Shown: piece after piece, positions 1 to 14,900 of the stretch
How positions within the stretch are numbered: the stretch's first letter is position 1
How the letters are laid out: every line of letters begins with the position of its first letter
Assembly (NCBI GenBank): GCA_949130485.1
Contig: OX422190.1
Coordinates: 8,300,047-8,364,046, forward strand
Direction: 5' to 3'
Origin: Agelas oroides
Taxonomy: Eukaryota > Porifera > Demospongiae > Agelasida > Agelasidae
DNA length: 64,000 nt
Program-made: the position numbers and the translations under genes
Notes under the pieces: generated by a model
Databases searched by the model: none
What the model saw: only the letters and a program-made list of their open reading frames with translations
What the model was told of the DNA's origin: nothing

Positions 1-436
1 AACAGTTTACGGTAGGATTGCCATCATGGATCACAAATTTCCAAATCATGCAGACAGCCAAATGGGCAATGTCAAAGTCTACACAACCGTAACAAACTGC
101 TCCCTTTAATTGATATGGCCAAAAACTTGATTTTGAGGCCCTCCGCTAACGTAAAAATTTGAACCCTCTCCAAGGCTCCACCCAGAGTCTGACCACATCA
201 TCAATATAAAACATAAAACACATGAAAACTTCACGTATGGATTTGTCATGGGACCACTTCAAATCCAGTCTACAAAACACACAGTTGACTTCAAAAAACT
301 GTATAATGCCACTTATATCTACCCATGTAGGTTACTGGGTTTACTTTGGAGTTGGTGTTAGGCTTGTTACAAAACACACCATGATAGCTATACTGAGTGG
401 CAAAGTAAGAAGTGGCCATAACTGAACATAGCTTAC
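1..436. other. Unassigned DNA at the left edge
   Basis: I see no convincing exon or repeat in this stretch. It lies just past the last visible ankyrin exon, so it is either 3' flank/UTR or part of an intron. The short open frames here are not protein-like. Confidence 0.4.
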
Positions 437-1741
437 TCATTTCCTTCTTCAATGGCAGTGCGTAAATCCCGTGGCTCCACCTTGGCACCTCTCTTTAAAA
501 GAAGATTCACCACACTATGATGACCCTTGAGGCTGGCTCTCACTAGAGGAGTGTGGCCTTCATTCCCTCTAAAACCAGATGTACAGCAGAAATCATTGCT
601 GGTGTTATGGTAATCATATAAAATTACTCCTTATACAAGGCATGCTCATACTTTGCTTTGAAGGCAACTTCTGGTGCAATAACACGACGATTGACCACAA
701 CCCTAAATCTGTCCCACTGAAGTAGTTCCTCAACAACCCTGTGTGTACATTTGGCAAGAGTTGCAAAAGTACACTATAATTATATAAATGAGTAGACTAC
801 TATTCTAAAGGAAACACTACAACATATATATTTGTATATGTAATAGCATGGTTTGCTGTGGTATTTGGGATTAATAGCACGAGTAATGCAGAAATAATTG
901 TACGAGGTGCAGCCGAGTACAATTTACTGCATTACGAGTGCTATTAATCCCAAATACCACAGCAAACCATGCTATCACGTATTAATACTATAGCTTTATA
1001 ATCCACATTCAGCTGCCATCAAAACGGCTCCTAGAAGCCATGCACTGCTGAGCTTCGGTGACAAGGCACTCGAAAGTTATTAGCCTCGTAACCAAGCTTT
1101 CTCACCACAGCGTTTGCCGTCTGTAGCACCTACTAACCTTCGTGGTACCGCAAGCGGCAAACGCTGTGGCGATAAAACCCGAATATGAGGCTAAACTCGC
1201 AAGCACAAGCCGAACGCAGTAACACAGCGCTTGCCAACCAGTGCCGAGCTTCCGTAGTTTTGCAAGCACACTCGTCAGGGCCGTTCTCGCTACTGCCTAT
1301 ACTCTTCAACGTCGACACGACTTCTGAAGCACCTTCGCTCGATAATTTTATTGTTCTGCTAACAGTAAAGCGCTGTTACAGCATGCAGCTATTCGCATTG
1401 TAGTCCGAAAAAGAGAGCTCCGCCTTCTGCTCCACCCAAATTTGAAAAATGAACGGCTGCGTCCGCAGCGTTCCTGTAGCAACCACGTACGCGGTGCTTC
1501 GCATTGACCAATCAGATTAGTATTACACTTTTTTGATACTTTACTGTCAAAAAAGTGTAATACTAATCTGATTGGTCAATAAGTGTAGTATTTCAAAATA
1601 ATACTACACTTTTTATATACGCATTTTATATTGTAACTATACTAGCTATAGTATTAATGCAGATATACCTATACAGTTTACCTATCTACTATCTATCTAT
1701 CTATCTATCTACTATCTATCTATCTATCTACTATCTATCTG

Positions 1742-1773
<32 letters not shown>

Positions 1774-4700
1774 CTATCTATCTATCTGTCTGTCTATCTA
1801 TCTACTGTATAGCGGGTTATTTCCATGGGGTGCTAATTTTCGTTATTTTCGTGGTCAACTCTGGTGTCACGAAATTTTCCACCCATGAAATTTTCTACCC
1901 ACACTGTAGATCTGTCTACACGTGCTAACATTCGGACTGGGCGACGTTCTTTTTCGCTACTTGTGTCCTGTTGACAGTGCCCTTGATCCGTAGGGTCCCC
2001 TTTCTCAAGCTGTCCCGTGTGTGGTGATGGAGGAAGTGAACAGAGAAGTGATGGAACAAGGCAGAAGCACGACCAAAAAACGGGGCCAGTACCTCTCGTT
2101 CAGGTATGCGAGCACCAACGGACTTCGTGCTTTGTAGACGTGGTAGCCTACCACGCAAGACTCGACACTGAAGTGCTCCATCTTTCCTCTAGTCTCGCGT
2201 AGCCAGACTCTTTCCAGTGAGAGTCTGGCTATGCGTTCCTCGCCGAAACAGCATCGCGTGTACCGAGTTCAAAGTTCACATTACGTTATATGCGAGCCAC
2301 GAAATTTAAAACCACGAAATTTAATTCTGAGGGCCTCTTCCAGCTTTTCACGAAAATTTCCACCCACGAAAATAACCCACTATACGATATCTATCTATCT
2401 ATCTGTATAATATTGCACCTTTGACACCCATGTGAAGCTGCCAAGAGGAATGGAGTGCAACCATTCTTATCTCTGTCATCAAGTTTGCATCCCCTGTGGT
2501 ACATATTGTGTGTGAAGCATATTTTATGGCTTTTTGGACCATACATGTCCAAGGAAATAAACAACAGATATGCAATAGCTAGTATTGGCATGACAGCTCT
2601 ACCTCATCTCACACTATTTAGTCATGACATGATAGCTTCTGTTGCACGAAGAAAAAAAAACAAGGCATACATGAAAAGAGGATTTTCTGTTACCATCTTA
2701 AGATTGGAGAAACTTTCATTAAATCTTTGAGTGGAAAATTGCTTCACCCAAAGTGAAAATAAAAATGATTAGGGATGATTAGGGAAGAAATTAAATGACC
2801 TACATGTTCAGTATACATGCACAGTTTCATGGCTTGTATAAATCTGTCTTCAGTATGTTAGTACAGTGTTTACATGTACCCAGTGGATTTTCACTGTGCC
2901 TTGAAATATATACTGTGCAAAATGAAAATGCTAAAAAAACTAGTTTTAGTGTTGGTCTGGTTCAACTTAAACACTGCTGCCTTCTGTGCTGTAATACAGC
3001 TTGGATGTACAAGTGTCTACTGTATGGTTGGTAATTTTCGCGGGTACAAAAAAAACGAACCAAAATGCAGGTTTTAGAAATTTTCATGGTTTTAATTTTC
3101 GTGTTCAATGATTCCAGAACCTGAATTTCTGCATACTCGACTGCTACAAGCTGAATGACATGTCTAGTATTGTCTGCTGAGAGAAATGGTAACCTCAGCT
3201 CTCTTCCTTCCAAACAAAGTGGTCAGGGTCAATGACAAGGCAGTATGAGTGGATGCATTGGCCATGTGCTACTAATATTATCATGGCGTACGGTAGTACA
3301 CCATATGTAGGGATGACCCCGAAAAAAAATGGCGGCCACATTCAAAGTGCACAAATGACACGCTCGAAATGTCCGCATGGAAGACACAGTGGGAGGCCTA
3401 CCTCAGCCTCTCAGGCCTCGCCACACAAGAGGACGCCAAACAGGTACAAGCACTAACCTTGTGTTTCTCTCGCGAAACCGTAACCATCGTCGAAAACCTT
3501 GGCCTCAGTGCCGACCAGCGAGGCAAAGTAGCAGAGATCATCGCGGCCTCTTCTTCTTTTGCTCACCACGATAGCACGACAACGGCTGAAGCTATTACAA
3601 CGATTCAAACGCGAAAGATCAGCATAAATTACTGGGTATTGTACCCACCACTCATCGTTCTCAAAGAAAGAAGTCGAATTAATCGGCGATTCTCAGGTAA
3701 CCCCACGCTTATGCTTGCTGCTATACGCCATTTTGTTAGAATAGAATATTCATAGCGATTACGTCAACAGAAGTTCAACAGCTACAGCACGTGAAGTTGG
3801 CATGCAGCTGCGGTTATTCTACTTCCGTAGAGAACTTGACGATCGATTGATTCCCAAACGATTGCATATGTTGCTACTTTCATACAGCAGTTGACGTACT
3901 TGTGCTGGATTTGACAAGGAACGCAGTATGCGTAACGTCCACAAGAAACGGGCGCGGGATAAGCAGAACTATCTGCGAAACAAAGAAAGCAAAAGGCAAG
4001 CGTCCCGTAACAAGTACTGGAAGAACCCGGAAAAACACTCTTACTCTCCAAGGGTTCCTTTACCACAGTTATGCCTTACCTCTTTGTGACCTATGTACCT
4101 GCCACCCACCATACACAACCTACACACACCTGCCCACAATGTATAACCAGCTATAGAAACTGTTCCTTGGACAACACACAACATACAGTGTTACAACCCT
4201 GTCATACAACAGAACAGGTAGACAGTCATGTATATACCACAGTGCCTTAGAACAACCACTCACACACACATGCACATATCCAATTAGACAACAGTTACAC
4301 CCATGATTCCATTGTCAAGTGGATAAGTGCAAACAGCTAACATCCTCCAGAAATCCATCAACATCAACAATAAACTACATAACAAGTCATTTCACTTGGG
4401 GTGTGGTTACACAACAACAAAAAAAAAAAAACAGAAACAAGTCACAAAAAAGTTTGCCAAACGCAAACAAGCACATGTAGGGATGAAATCCTCAAAAACC
4501 AACCAAACAAGACGGGAACGACACCACAATACTTTTACACCATCCCTACATCTTGTGCCATTTTGCCACCTGTACACAACACAAAACCCTCTACATTTGT
4601 ACTTATTAGCCCACACCAACCACAAACAAACATAGTACTTCACTCCATTCAACTATCTCACAAAATAACCCATCCTTCACAAAGCATTACAAAATTACCA

Positions 4701-5956
4701 CTACTCACTTCACAGCCACCTGTATACAAGACAACCCATATCTATCATGCTAAACAGGCATAAAACTTAACAACATAATGCACATTCCAACATAACACAC
4801 ACACTCACCACTCCTCACTCACTCCACACCTTCTACACACAACTTGGACCATACCTGCTACACTCAGTAGCAACCACCAACAACACAACATACTCACTAT
4901 GCACAACACACCCACGCCACACCCTTCCATCTACAAGACAACCCTCTTCTACACACAACTAAAAAACAAATACAAACACACAGTTTTGGCAAAATGGCAC
5001 AAGATGTAGGGATGGTGTAAAAGTATTGTGGTGTCGTTCCCGTCTTGTTTGGTTGGTTTTTGAGGATTTCATCCCTACATGTGCTTGTTTGCGTTTGGCA
5101 AACTTTTTTGTGACTTGTAGACAAATCCAGATGAACCTTGCAGAGAGCACTTCAACTATGATGAAGGACTGGCATTCTCAGATCACTGGATTACAGTGAT
5201 AAGGAGCAGGAAGGCAGGAGCAATTACTGCCAAAATTTGACCTCCAGTGATATACCCTGAGTCCTTTTATGTTGTAAGTCACAATAGTACATAGCATGTG
5301 TTCATACACTTGATTAATTGTACACCCCTTTCCTGAGAGAATTTGCATACTCAAATAGATTCATACACATTTCATTAGCATTAACACATTCACTCACTTC
5401 CTAAGCAGTAGTCTCACTAGCTCTCTGTTTCCTTCCTCACTTCTACAAGCCCAATGTAAGACTGTTCCATTGTCATAGGCTCTTGCCCTGGGATCTGCAT
5501 TTATGAAAACATTGCTTTGTGAAGTGTGCTTAATTTAATCTTAGTATTCTATTGCTATTTACCTTGGCCTGTGTTTTAAAAAATGGCCATTTTAATAATA
5601 CACAAAGTAATTTGTGAGAAAAAAAAACACAGGAAAAAAAAGTACTGCTACTTTGGCTCCAAATAAAAAAGTTGGGGAGAAAATCTTTTTGTCCAGTTTT
5701 AAATAATCCTATTATATAATACACACCATTACACTGTACAAAGCCCATGCACTACACTCTAGACAGTGCTTCACTATGCGGTATCAGCTCTTAATCCCAT
5801 ACTTGCACCATTCTCAATCAGCATTTTGACAATGTCCAGCCATCCATGATATGCAGCCCAGTGCAAAGCCGTTCCACCTTCATTTTCATCTCTGCAATGA
5901 TCCACATTGCGACGATGACTCTTAAGCCATCTCTGAATGTTGCGTGTGTATCCTCC
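437..5956 (-). CDS. Ankyrin cassette 4 and C-terminal ankyrin exons
   Basis: Exons 5803-5956 (a: GGTALHWAAYHGWLDIVKML) and 5398-5494 (b: NGTVLHWACRSEEGNREL) continue the pattern with phases 0-1-2. Downstream the pattern changes: exons 2419-2493 (DKNGCTPFLLAASHGCQR), 628-738 (VVEELLQWDRFRVVVNRR) and 437-568 (GNEGHTPLVRASLKGHHSVV then NLLLKRGAKVEP) are each phase 2 on both sides, and one ankyrin repeat is split across two exons. The big intron between b and 2419-2493 is filled by the repeat at 3287-5117. Exon 628-738 is the least certain: it ends at a weak GTAATT donor but gives the right phase for its neighbour. Confidence 0.72.
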
Positions 5957-8900
5957 CTGAATAGAAGCATGCAGTAGTGTGATAGAAACATGAAGGTTTG
6001 TTGCAATGCAGCCTTAATTGTATACTGCACATACCTATGGCAGATTATTCATAGGTACCAGACACTTGCACAGTACAAGCTATGAACTGTAAGGACTTGC
6101 ACATGAGGCAGCTTGAATTGATCACAGACAGTTGACACAAGGCATTAATTATCCAGTTGCTTGCTACAGGCATGGTCTATGACCTGTATGTTCAGTGAGC
6201 AGCTTGGCTGTCTGCAACTCTGTAGGTACTTATGCTGGCTTGATAGCTACCAACAACCTCAGATGTTTTATCTCCATACCTCTATGATACATTTCTCCAG
6301 CTTAGGAAATTTAGCTCTGGGTAGAAGATGGCGGTCATCCAACATCCTTGCCAATTTCCATGTCTTTTGCCTCCCCACAACAGCAAAGTCCAGTGGGGTG
6401 TAGCCTTTAATGGATCTTAAAAACCACAAAAACAACAACAAAAAAAAAAGAACAGTATTCAGTAAACATGACGTCATGCCATTATCACCAAACAGCTAAC
6501 CATTATACCAAAACAAGAAAAGTATACTATCCCATTTTGCCTACTACCTTGATGACCAGCAATCCATATTATGTGGTCTTTTGTCATTAATAAATCCTGA
6601 CATTTGCTTATGTAAGTTTTTCTCTTGGTCAACATCTGGAATCATGCCAACATGTATAATAGAGCTGAATACAATGTATGCAAGCCAAATACAATAGGGC
6701 GAGCCTGAGCGAGCCCCACACTAGCGAGTTGAACTGTGATTTCTCTTTTATACATTTATCTGGCGTACATATTCCATAACTATGTCTTCTAGGACTGCAA
6801 TTTAACTCAACTACATGCAGACAATAAGATTTTCCATGATTCTGCATGCTGATGTTGACAGTACAGCCAGGTCAAGTGTTTCAGAATGGACGGGTAGCTA
6901 TTCAGATGTAGCCAAAGTGTGAGCAGGCCAGACTTCATATGTGTACCGATTTTCACCTAGAGTAGCTGCTTAGGCAGAACAAATGGTCTATTGTGTAGTA
7001 CTCTTTATGTAACGGACTGATTGTGTATAGGTTGCTCATAGAGAGTACAGAGTGGCAATCTTTGCTGGCGATGGGGATATACATAGTCTGTACACTGTGA
7101 CCTGGTAATGCACCGGTGAAGCCTTGCTAGCCAGATGATGCTGCTCTGCATTGCCCACTCAGGCACACCTCACAATGTTCAACATTTCCACTAATATTAC
7201 ATGAACAGTAAAGGGCATTCACTTTCCCGCTACCTTGCACTCGGATCAGCTTTGGCTTCCTTCAGGAGTTTGACAACCTTTTGGTGCCCTTGCCAACAAG
7301 CATAGTGGAGAGCAGTGTACCCCTCACTGTTAGTGGAATCAACTTGAACCTTGGTCTCTTCATCACCAGTTCTAAAATACAGATTGTGACATCCTTGCAA
7401 AAGCTATAATTATCAAAACGTTGTTAATTAACACACAGAGGAAATATGATTGTCACAAAGTATCTACCGTATAGCGGGTTATTTTCGTGGGTGGAGATTT
7501 TCATGAAAAGCTGCAAGAGGCCCTCAGAATTAAATTTCGTGGTTCTAAATTTTGTGGCACGATATTATACTTTTGTTCGCATATAACGTCATGTGAACTT
7601 TGAACTTGGTACACACAATGCGAATTTGGTTTCAACGAGGAATGCGTAGCCAGACTCTCGCCAGAAAGAGTCTGACTACACGAGACTAGAGGGAAAATGG
7701 AGCGCTTCGGTGTCGAGTCTTGCGTGGGAGGCTACCATGTCTTCAAACCATGAACTCCGTTGGTGCTCACATACCTGAACGAGAGGTACTGGCCCCATTT
7801 TTTGGTCGTGCTTCTGCCTTGTTCACTTCTCTCGGTTCACTTCCTCCATCACACGCGGGATAACTTGAGAAAGGGGACCCTACGGATCAAGGGCACTGTC
7901 AACAAGGCACAAGTAGCGAAAAAGAGCTATAAAAAAAGTCGCCCAGTCCGAACATTAGCACGTGTAGACAGAGCTGCAGTGTGGGTGGAAAATTTCGTGG
8001 GTGGAAAATTTCGTGACACCGGGGTTAACCACGAAAATAACAAATAAAATTAGCACCCCACGGAAATAACCCGCTATACAGTATCTACTACTGAAGGTAA
8101 CTCACATAGGTTGTGTTCTCTTTGTAACATACTTCTCCAGCAACATTTCCACCATTTCATCATTTTCTTTTCCGCTTTTGCATGCCCAGTGCAGGATAGT
8201 TTCACCATTTTTGTCCATCACTTTATGGCCTGTGGTATGTGAGATACAGTATAAAGCTACACAAATATCAAAACAGATCAAGGACAAATTTTGGTATATT
8301 TCATAGCATCTCCTACAGTGATAAGCTTCAAAACTACAGTGGAACTGAGCAAAGCCTAAGGTAGTCAATTGTTTTTTTGTTTTTTTTTACAACTGCAGAC
8401 ATAACCTGAGAAGATGGCACCCAGCTACTAAACAATGCAACTACAATCATTTGAGGACACTTAAAATGGGACTAGCTCTGGACTAGCTCAATTCTCCCTG
8501 ACTCCCAATACTATGAGAGATGCCAGCTTATGTTGCAAACCACCAGGCTCTGTTTCTCTCCCTCCATCATGCAAGATATTCCCTCCCACCCCCCTACTGG
8601 AGAGGGGTGCGGTGAAGCTTTGCATCTCCGGACCTAGGTCCATTGGGTGTTTAAGTGAAGCTGTATGACATCATATGGCCATAGCAACAGTTGCTATGCT
8701 TTCCACAATTCCGATTGGTGTGCTGCAATGCAACAGATCCCAGGCTAGCAACGGGGTGCTTTATGAGCGCACAGAAAAATATGACCCATATATCCCTTGA
8801 ATACTGCTGTCTGATTGGTCAGAGTAGACTAAGTTAAAAGTATATGTATATCTGTACATGTCATGCTACATTAGTTTCACCATTAGAGACTCAGACAACA

Positions 8901-11900
8901 AAGTGTATTGACGCACTTGCTCCCTGTTTAAAAAGTTGCTCAGCAATTTCCATCTTCCCATAGTAAGCTGCCCAATGCAGAGCTGTTCCACCGCTAACTT
9001 CAAAGTCACTGCTGATGAGTTTTCCCCCTCTCCTACGATTGATATCCAACACTGACATATCCTTCACTGCTGTCTCTTCACCATGTCTGATGGACTTTGT
9101 TGGTAGGAATGTGCAACATAAACAATAAAAACTCTTTCTTAACAAAATCTGAGATGCTAAGGCAAATCAATATGCAGATAACAATCTACATGCATAAATG
9201 AACCATTCTACAGTTGGCTAAACCACATGTACCCTAGGATTCACCACCGATTATCAAGCTAGTGATCAAGTAAATATATATACATATGCTTACTCTATAA
9301 CTTTTGTACTTTGCTATACATGTACCGTAGTGTCCCGCTAATACGCCCCCTTCGAAAATACGTCCCCCCCCTCTTTTCCGCCAAAGTTCCTGCACAGGGT
9401 AGTTTGACTCGTTATAACGCCCCCCGGTGAGCGTCTTCTGGAACATCAAAACTACACGTGCTTACTATACGTTGCAAGTGCGTTCAGTAAGACTATAGTA
9501 GTCGGTGAATCTTTTGTAAGTTTTGTGGCTTTTAGAAAAGCCGGTTAGATGTTCCAAGTTTTAAGCTGCTAGTTTAGCAAACAGGTTTATCAGTCTGTCA
9601 AGGTGTTTTTGTTTCCCTCTGAAGATGTACACGCACGGAACCACGAGTCCTTTCCCATCAACTTCAGAACGTCTTCTGTCACCATTGATGATGCAAGTCA
9701 TCTCGCTGCCACTCTTGTGCAAGAAATACCAGCAGACTCTGGAAATTTCCCGTGGTACATGACCGACAGTGTTGCCGTTCTTGAGGACAGCTACAGCGAA
9801 GTCGTCGTGAATGTTATTGACCTCGCGCGTTGAACTGGCAGCTCTTCTCCGATGTAGGGAGACCACGCAGCTTTGTAAACGTGATGTCCGCGAACAGTAC
9901 TCTCGATCCTGAAAGTCGTCGCCATAGTTAGTTGGAAGTGTCCTAATTGCGTACATAGCACTTGCGTAAAATCTTTTGGGGGGGGGCTTATAGTCGAGAC
10001 TAATTGCATCCTCGAATATAAGCCCCCCCCCCTCCCCCCACTTTAGGCGGGATGTAGTGTACAAAATGGGGGGGGCGTATTAACGGGACACTATGGTATA
10101 TGTTGATGTCTTACGTCCACAATGAAAGTTTCCAGTATTGGGCCAGCATCTCGGGGCAGCAAGTGGTCCTTGTCCAGCAAATTAATCAGATTTTTCTTGC
10201 CAGATTTGAATGCTATACCCACTGGAGTTTCACCATGCAGAGCTCTGACAGTGTAAAATAACAAACAAAATTTAGTGAAGAAATACTAATAGCAAAGCGT
10301 AAGAACTCAACATCTGGTGTGATGCACCAGCAGAAAGGGGGAGATGAGTGGGTGTCACTCAAAGGATGACAGTAATTACTGTTGTAGCAGGCTATAGAAA
10401 GCCCTAGGTCAGCACTGGGTGGGCCATGTGCTATCAACCAAAGAGTGACAGTGCACGGCAGCTGTTATGGCTTGCAAGCTGTAGAAAGCGTTCAGTTGGC
10501 AATGGGTATGTGATTTCTCTCATCCTTAGCGCAAGTTGGCTTAGAAAACACGCCTCTCACCTATAGTAGGGACTCTATAAGCTTCTGGAATAGAATGGCT
10601 GAAAGTACCTAGATCAAGCTTCAAAGTCACTTCTAAAGAATGAATTCAGTAGATCGTCAGTTTAACAATTAGTTTGTTGATACTTGCTATCTTCCAATGA
10701 ACTGGTTTAATAACATTTGCATGTGACAACTTACTGTGCAGTTCTGTCTGCCTTAGCATCAAGCAGAAGTTCAGCAACACTAAGGTTCTTCCTCAAACAA
10801 GCATAGTGAAGAGCTGTGTATCCTTCCACATCAGCAAAATTGACATCAACACTAGGTTAAGGGTAATATGAATTTAAAGATATGTGAATAGATGGGAGAG
10901 ACCATAAGTAGCTGTTAGTAAATCAAGTTTGAGTCCCACATTGTGAACATATGCACATGTCATAGACGACCAGCAACTGTCTTATAGCTTCTTTCAAGTC
11001 ATACACCTAGGCCTGAAGACTTGAGTTTTTGCTGTTAGAACTGTGTGGATCATTTACACCATAAAACTAGCTTTGCTTATTTTATGCCAATACAAGATTG
11101 GAGTCTACTAAATGAGTCATCACATAATTGTCCAGCTACCTAATGTTTCAATCTGACTTATTTATTCCTATTCTATGTGAGAATGCAGATCATTACATTG
11201 GTGCATTCAGCCTCTGTGTGAGAACTGGAACAGAAATACTGCCTTGTAAACTACTACCATGTTTCTTCAATCAGACACCACACTTGAATAGTAGCCGCAT
11301 AATTGGAAGCTCTGAGCGAAAGAAATGCCACCCTTGGATAGTAGCCACAACTAGTATACACGCAACACAAACACGTACTCTACGACTGTTTCCATGCAAG
11401 GTTGACAGCAGGACTTACAGGCTGTGCGTACTACTGCCAGCGTCTATCACCAATCGGATTGTGGTTAGCTGCAGTGAAGTCAAATGTCTGCCCAATGGTG
11501 CAAATGGCTCCATAGCCCCAACCCTAGCTGTATCACCCACATGTACCCATCACTGTGGGCTTTCAACGCTGCCCTTGAATAGTAGCCACACAAAAATGAA
11601 TAGTGAAAAAAATACCTAGTAGATGTGACGTTTGATTGTGAAAATATCACAAGATTATGTAGTGGTTCATAAGCTCTTGCCAATACTCACCATACTATTT
11701 TAACAAGTAATCAAGTGGGTTTTGGTGTGCAGTAGGAGAAACATACTTATTTTTGGGCGTAGACACAAAGATTTAACACTATATGTATGCATGTATGTAT
11801 GTATGCATGCATTTGTGTATGTACGTATGTATGTATGTATGTATGTATGTATGTATATATGTTAATGAAGCCCGAGGGATTGGTCGAATGTCACCAGACC

Positions 11901-14900
11901 CTCTCCTCTCGGGTGGGGTCTGGGCACGAGTATGTAGGTAGTTATGTATGTATGTCTATTGAATGCGACCAAATCTTTGAACTTGAATAACACAAAGTGG
12001 AACTGGTGGATGTGATAATGGATGTGGCAGTGGGTTGCTAGGGTTGTAACATGCAACAATTAAGTGGGGTACATTTTCCACATGGAGGAGCAATCACCTT
12101 TAAAGCTCACACTGTTCTGTTTGGAGAATATAACTAGTATATCTAGGTATGTATGTATATATATATATGTATGTATGTACAAACAAGGTGGCATGAATGT
12201 ATAATGCAACATAAACAACTCACTTATTCACTAGGAAATTTACAAGCTCTTCAAACGTTTTGTGACCCTTGCATGCCCAGTGTAAGACACTTTCTTTTTT
12301 GCTGGTGAGAACATACAAACCTGAAACATGCACAAGAAACTTTCATAAATACATCTGTACCAGAATGACCATGAAATGGCAGCTGTGTACAGTATGTGTC
12401 TTTGAAACTGCACTTTGAAAAGCACTTCCACTACTGTGCCACAAAGCTCTGAAAGACAAAAAACAGGTTTCGGTATGAAGGTCCTACAACAAGGCAACAA
12501 GAGCAGTGTCTCAGCCTGTGCATGATAAGGAGGACCACCAGCCTTGACTGAGAATTTTCTTACCCAAAGCTCCAAGCATTCATGTGCTTTCATCCTGTCG
12601 CTAAACCGATCAACCACCATTTCTGCCAGGTTTTATATAGTGGCATTATCAAGTTGTAATCAAAAGAAGTCACAAGTGGTAAAAATAATGAAAGTAATAA
12701 CCACAGGGCGTATTAATTGTCTTCAGTGTGATTAAATCAACAGTATTCAGAAGGCTCAAATGGAGAATGTGCATGTAAATTGCGGTATGAGAGGACGGGA
12801 TTAACTGCACATAACATTCATTCAATAAAGCTCCCAAAGTATAAAACTGGAATTGCAATATGTGATTTTAGAATACAAGACAGTACTTTTGTGTAGTGTG
12901 ACAAGGTGAATAATACTGTCGTTTTAGTAAACTTGCAAGTAGCAAAGCAACAAGCAGAGGAAGCCCTAATGGGAAAAGGCAGGAAGTCTATCTTGGTGGG
13001 TCTTCCAACCACTGTAAGATCCACTCAAGGTCAAAGATTTCAAAATCAGCTGTTTCATTTTGGTTTTCCGCTTTACTCTACTATTGCAAGTTTTACTAAA
13101 ACAATGGCATCATTTAGAGCCAATTTGTGATAAATTGAGCTCTGTTTAAAGCACATTAGAATGCTTGGATACTCTCAGCAGAGATACATGCACGCAGTCA
13201 CGAACCTGCTTTTTTCTCAATGAGTGCATCCACAATAGCAGGCTTCCCATAGTACGCTGCCCAATGCAGAGCTGTTCCACCCTCCAGCACCAAACCATTT
13301 TTGATGGCAAGACCTCCTCTGTAACGATTCACCTCATCTCCTGATCTCCTTCCATCCAACCACTTTTGAAACCCTCGTACATCTCCACTCTTTATTCTCT
13401 ACACAAAGTAAAAATTAACATATCCTATTGGCTCCAAAGATAGTCAGTATAAAGACAAACAACTATAAGAATGGACATGCACACACTTCAATGATGTCTT
13501 CCTGAAGGACAGGATCACTTGTTCTGGGTAGCAGGTGTTTCGGGTCTAGCAAATCAAGTATTCCATCTGAGTCTTCATTCAGCAGGTGCAGTGGAGTGCA
13601 GTTACTGTCATTTCTACATAATGTATACAGTAACACAACAAGGTGGATGTCTATTAATAACTACCTATGCTATAAATTAATTATCTTTATAATGGATACT
13701 GAAGAAGAAAGTAACTTCAAATAAATTAACATATACAGCTACATAACAAGATACCTGTTTGCATTAATTATTTTTATCCACCTATTTTTATTCCTGGTAC
13801 TATACAATTGCATTTCAGTTCTTTGATAAAGAAAGAAGGACTCAAAAAGTCAGTACTTCACTATGTACATAGTAGCAGTGTGGATCATTAATCATTCTGC
13901 ACATTGTTCTATTGCAGCTTCTGTTAATCAGTGAACTTGAAAAGCAAGACAGAATGTTGTCAATGAGCATACAGATAAACATCAGGTGGAAAACAACAAA
14001 AGGCAGAGAAGGTAGCTTAACAAGTACCATATGATGTAATAAATATTGAAGACATGGTCTGGAATTGAGACATTCAAGCCCTTTCTCTGCTAAACTATCC
14101 ACCTATGTTTAGGATAATATTTTATAATACAATTGTACAAGAGAGCTAGAGGGAAATTTCAGTCTGTTACCAAGGTAACAAATGACACTATATGGAAGGA
14201 CTGTATCCTCAGTCTTCCCACACATACTTTGCATTTGGGTCTGCCCCTGCATTTATCAACTGCTGCACAAGTTCCTTGTTGTTATCAAAGCAGGCATAGT
14301 GGAGAGGTGTCCAGCCCTTTCTGTCTGGGAGCTCAGCAAGTGGTTTTGGTCTTGGATGTCGGTCATCAGTTCTGTGAATTTACATAATGAGATGCACCAA
14401 TCAGTTTGATTACCTGCCATGCAACTATTAAATGACTAAGAACAACAAACAACATAATTAAGTTATAGGCTTATGAAAATGTCTTATAATAGTTGGTTCA
14501 GTGTGAGAATTGTGAAACTGTAAAAACATGCAGGGGATAGGAAACAGGGCGAGAGAATGGAAGTCTGCAGTCACCAACTTTACAAAGCCACAAAAGAGCA
14601 CAATGAGAAGTGCTACTTTTGCTCCTATGGCCAATCAATCCTGTGTGCTTTTAGGTCACTTAGCATGCTAGGTAAGACAAAGGGGCAAGTTAGGCACTTT
14701 CATGCACGTTGGTAAGTTTCACTAGCAACTTTGTTATTGTGCCAGCTGGCGCTGTTACCATGCAGTACATATGCACTATTTGGTGTATGAGCCATACAGC
14801 CATACGAACTCACCTGACAGTCAACAATTTCCCAACAAGTTCCTTATTCTTCACCTTGGACTGACAGGCCCAGTGCAGGACAGTCTCCCCACCTTTTGCT

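Larger units (their letters stand above)
3287..5117. repeat. 1.8-kb dispersed repeat, copy 1
   Basis: Starts ATCATGGCGTACGGTAGTAC and ends TTTTTTGTGACTT. It is nearly identical to 36624-38452 apart from one internal block (about 3377-3545 here, 36722-36890 there). Both copies share a reading frame around 3928-4060 with MRNVHKKRARDKQNYLRNK and a later NPEK motif, resembling Lys/Arg-rich YxxNPEK segments known from invertebrate transposon proteins. The right third is a complete foldback element. Copy 1 lies in an intron of the ankyrin gene. Confidence 0.8.

Noticed and set aside
4327..4763. Thr/His/Lys-rich frames at 4.3-4.8 kb and 37.7-38.1 kb
   Set aside because: Translations of the CA-rich spacer and arm of a foldback element, shared because the element is duplicated.
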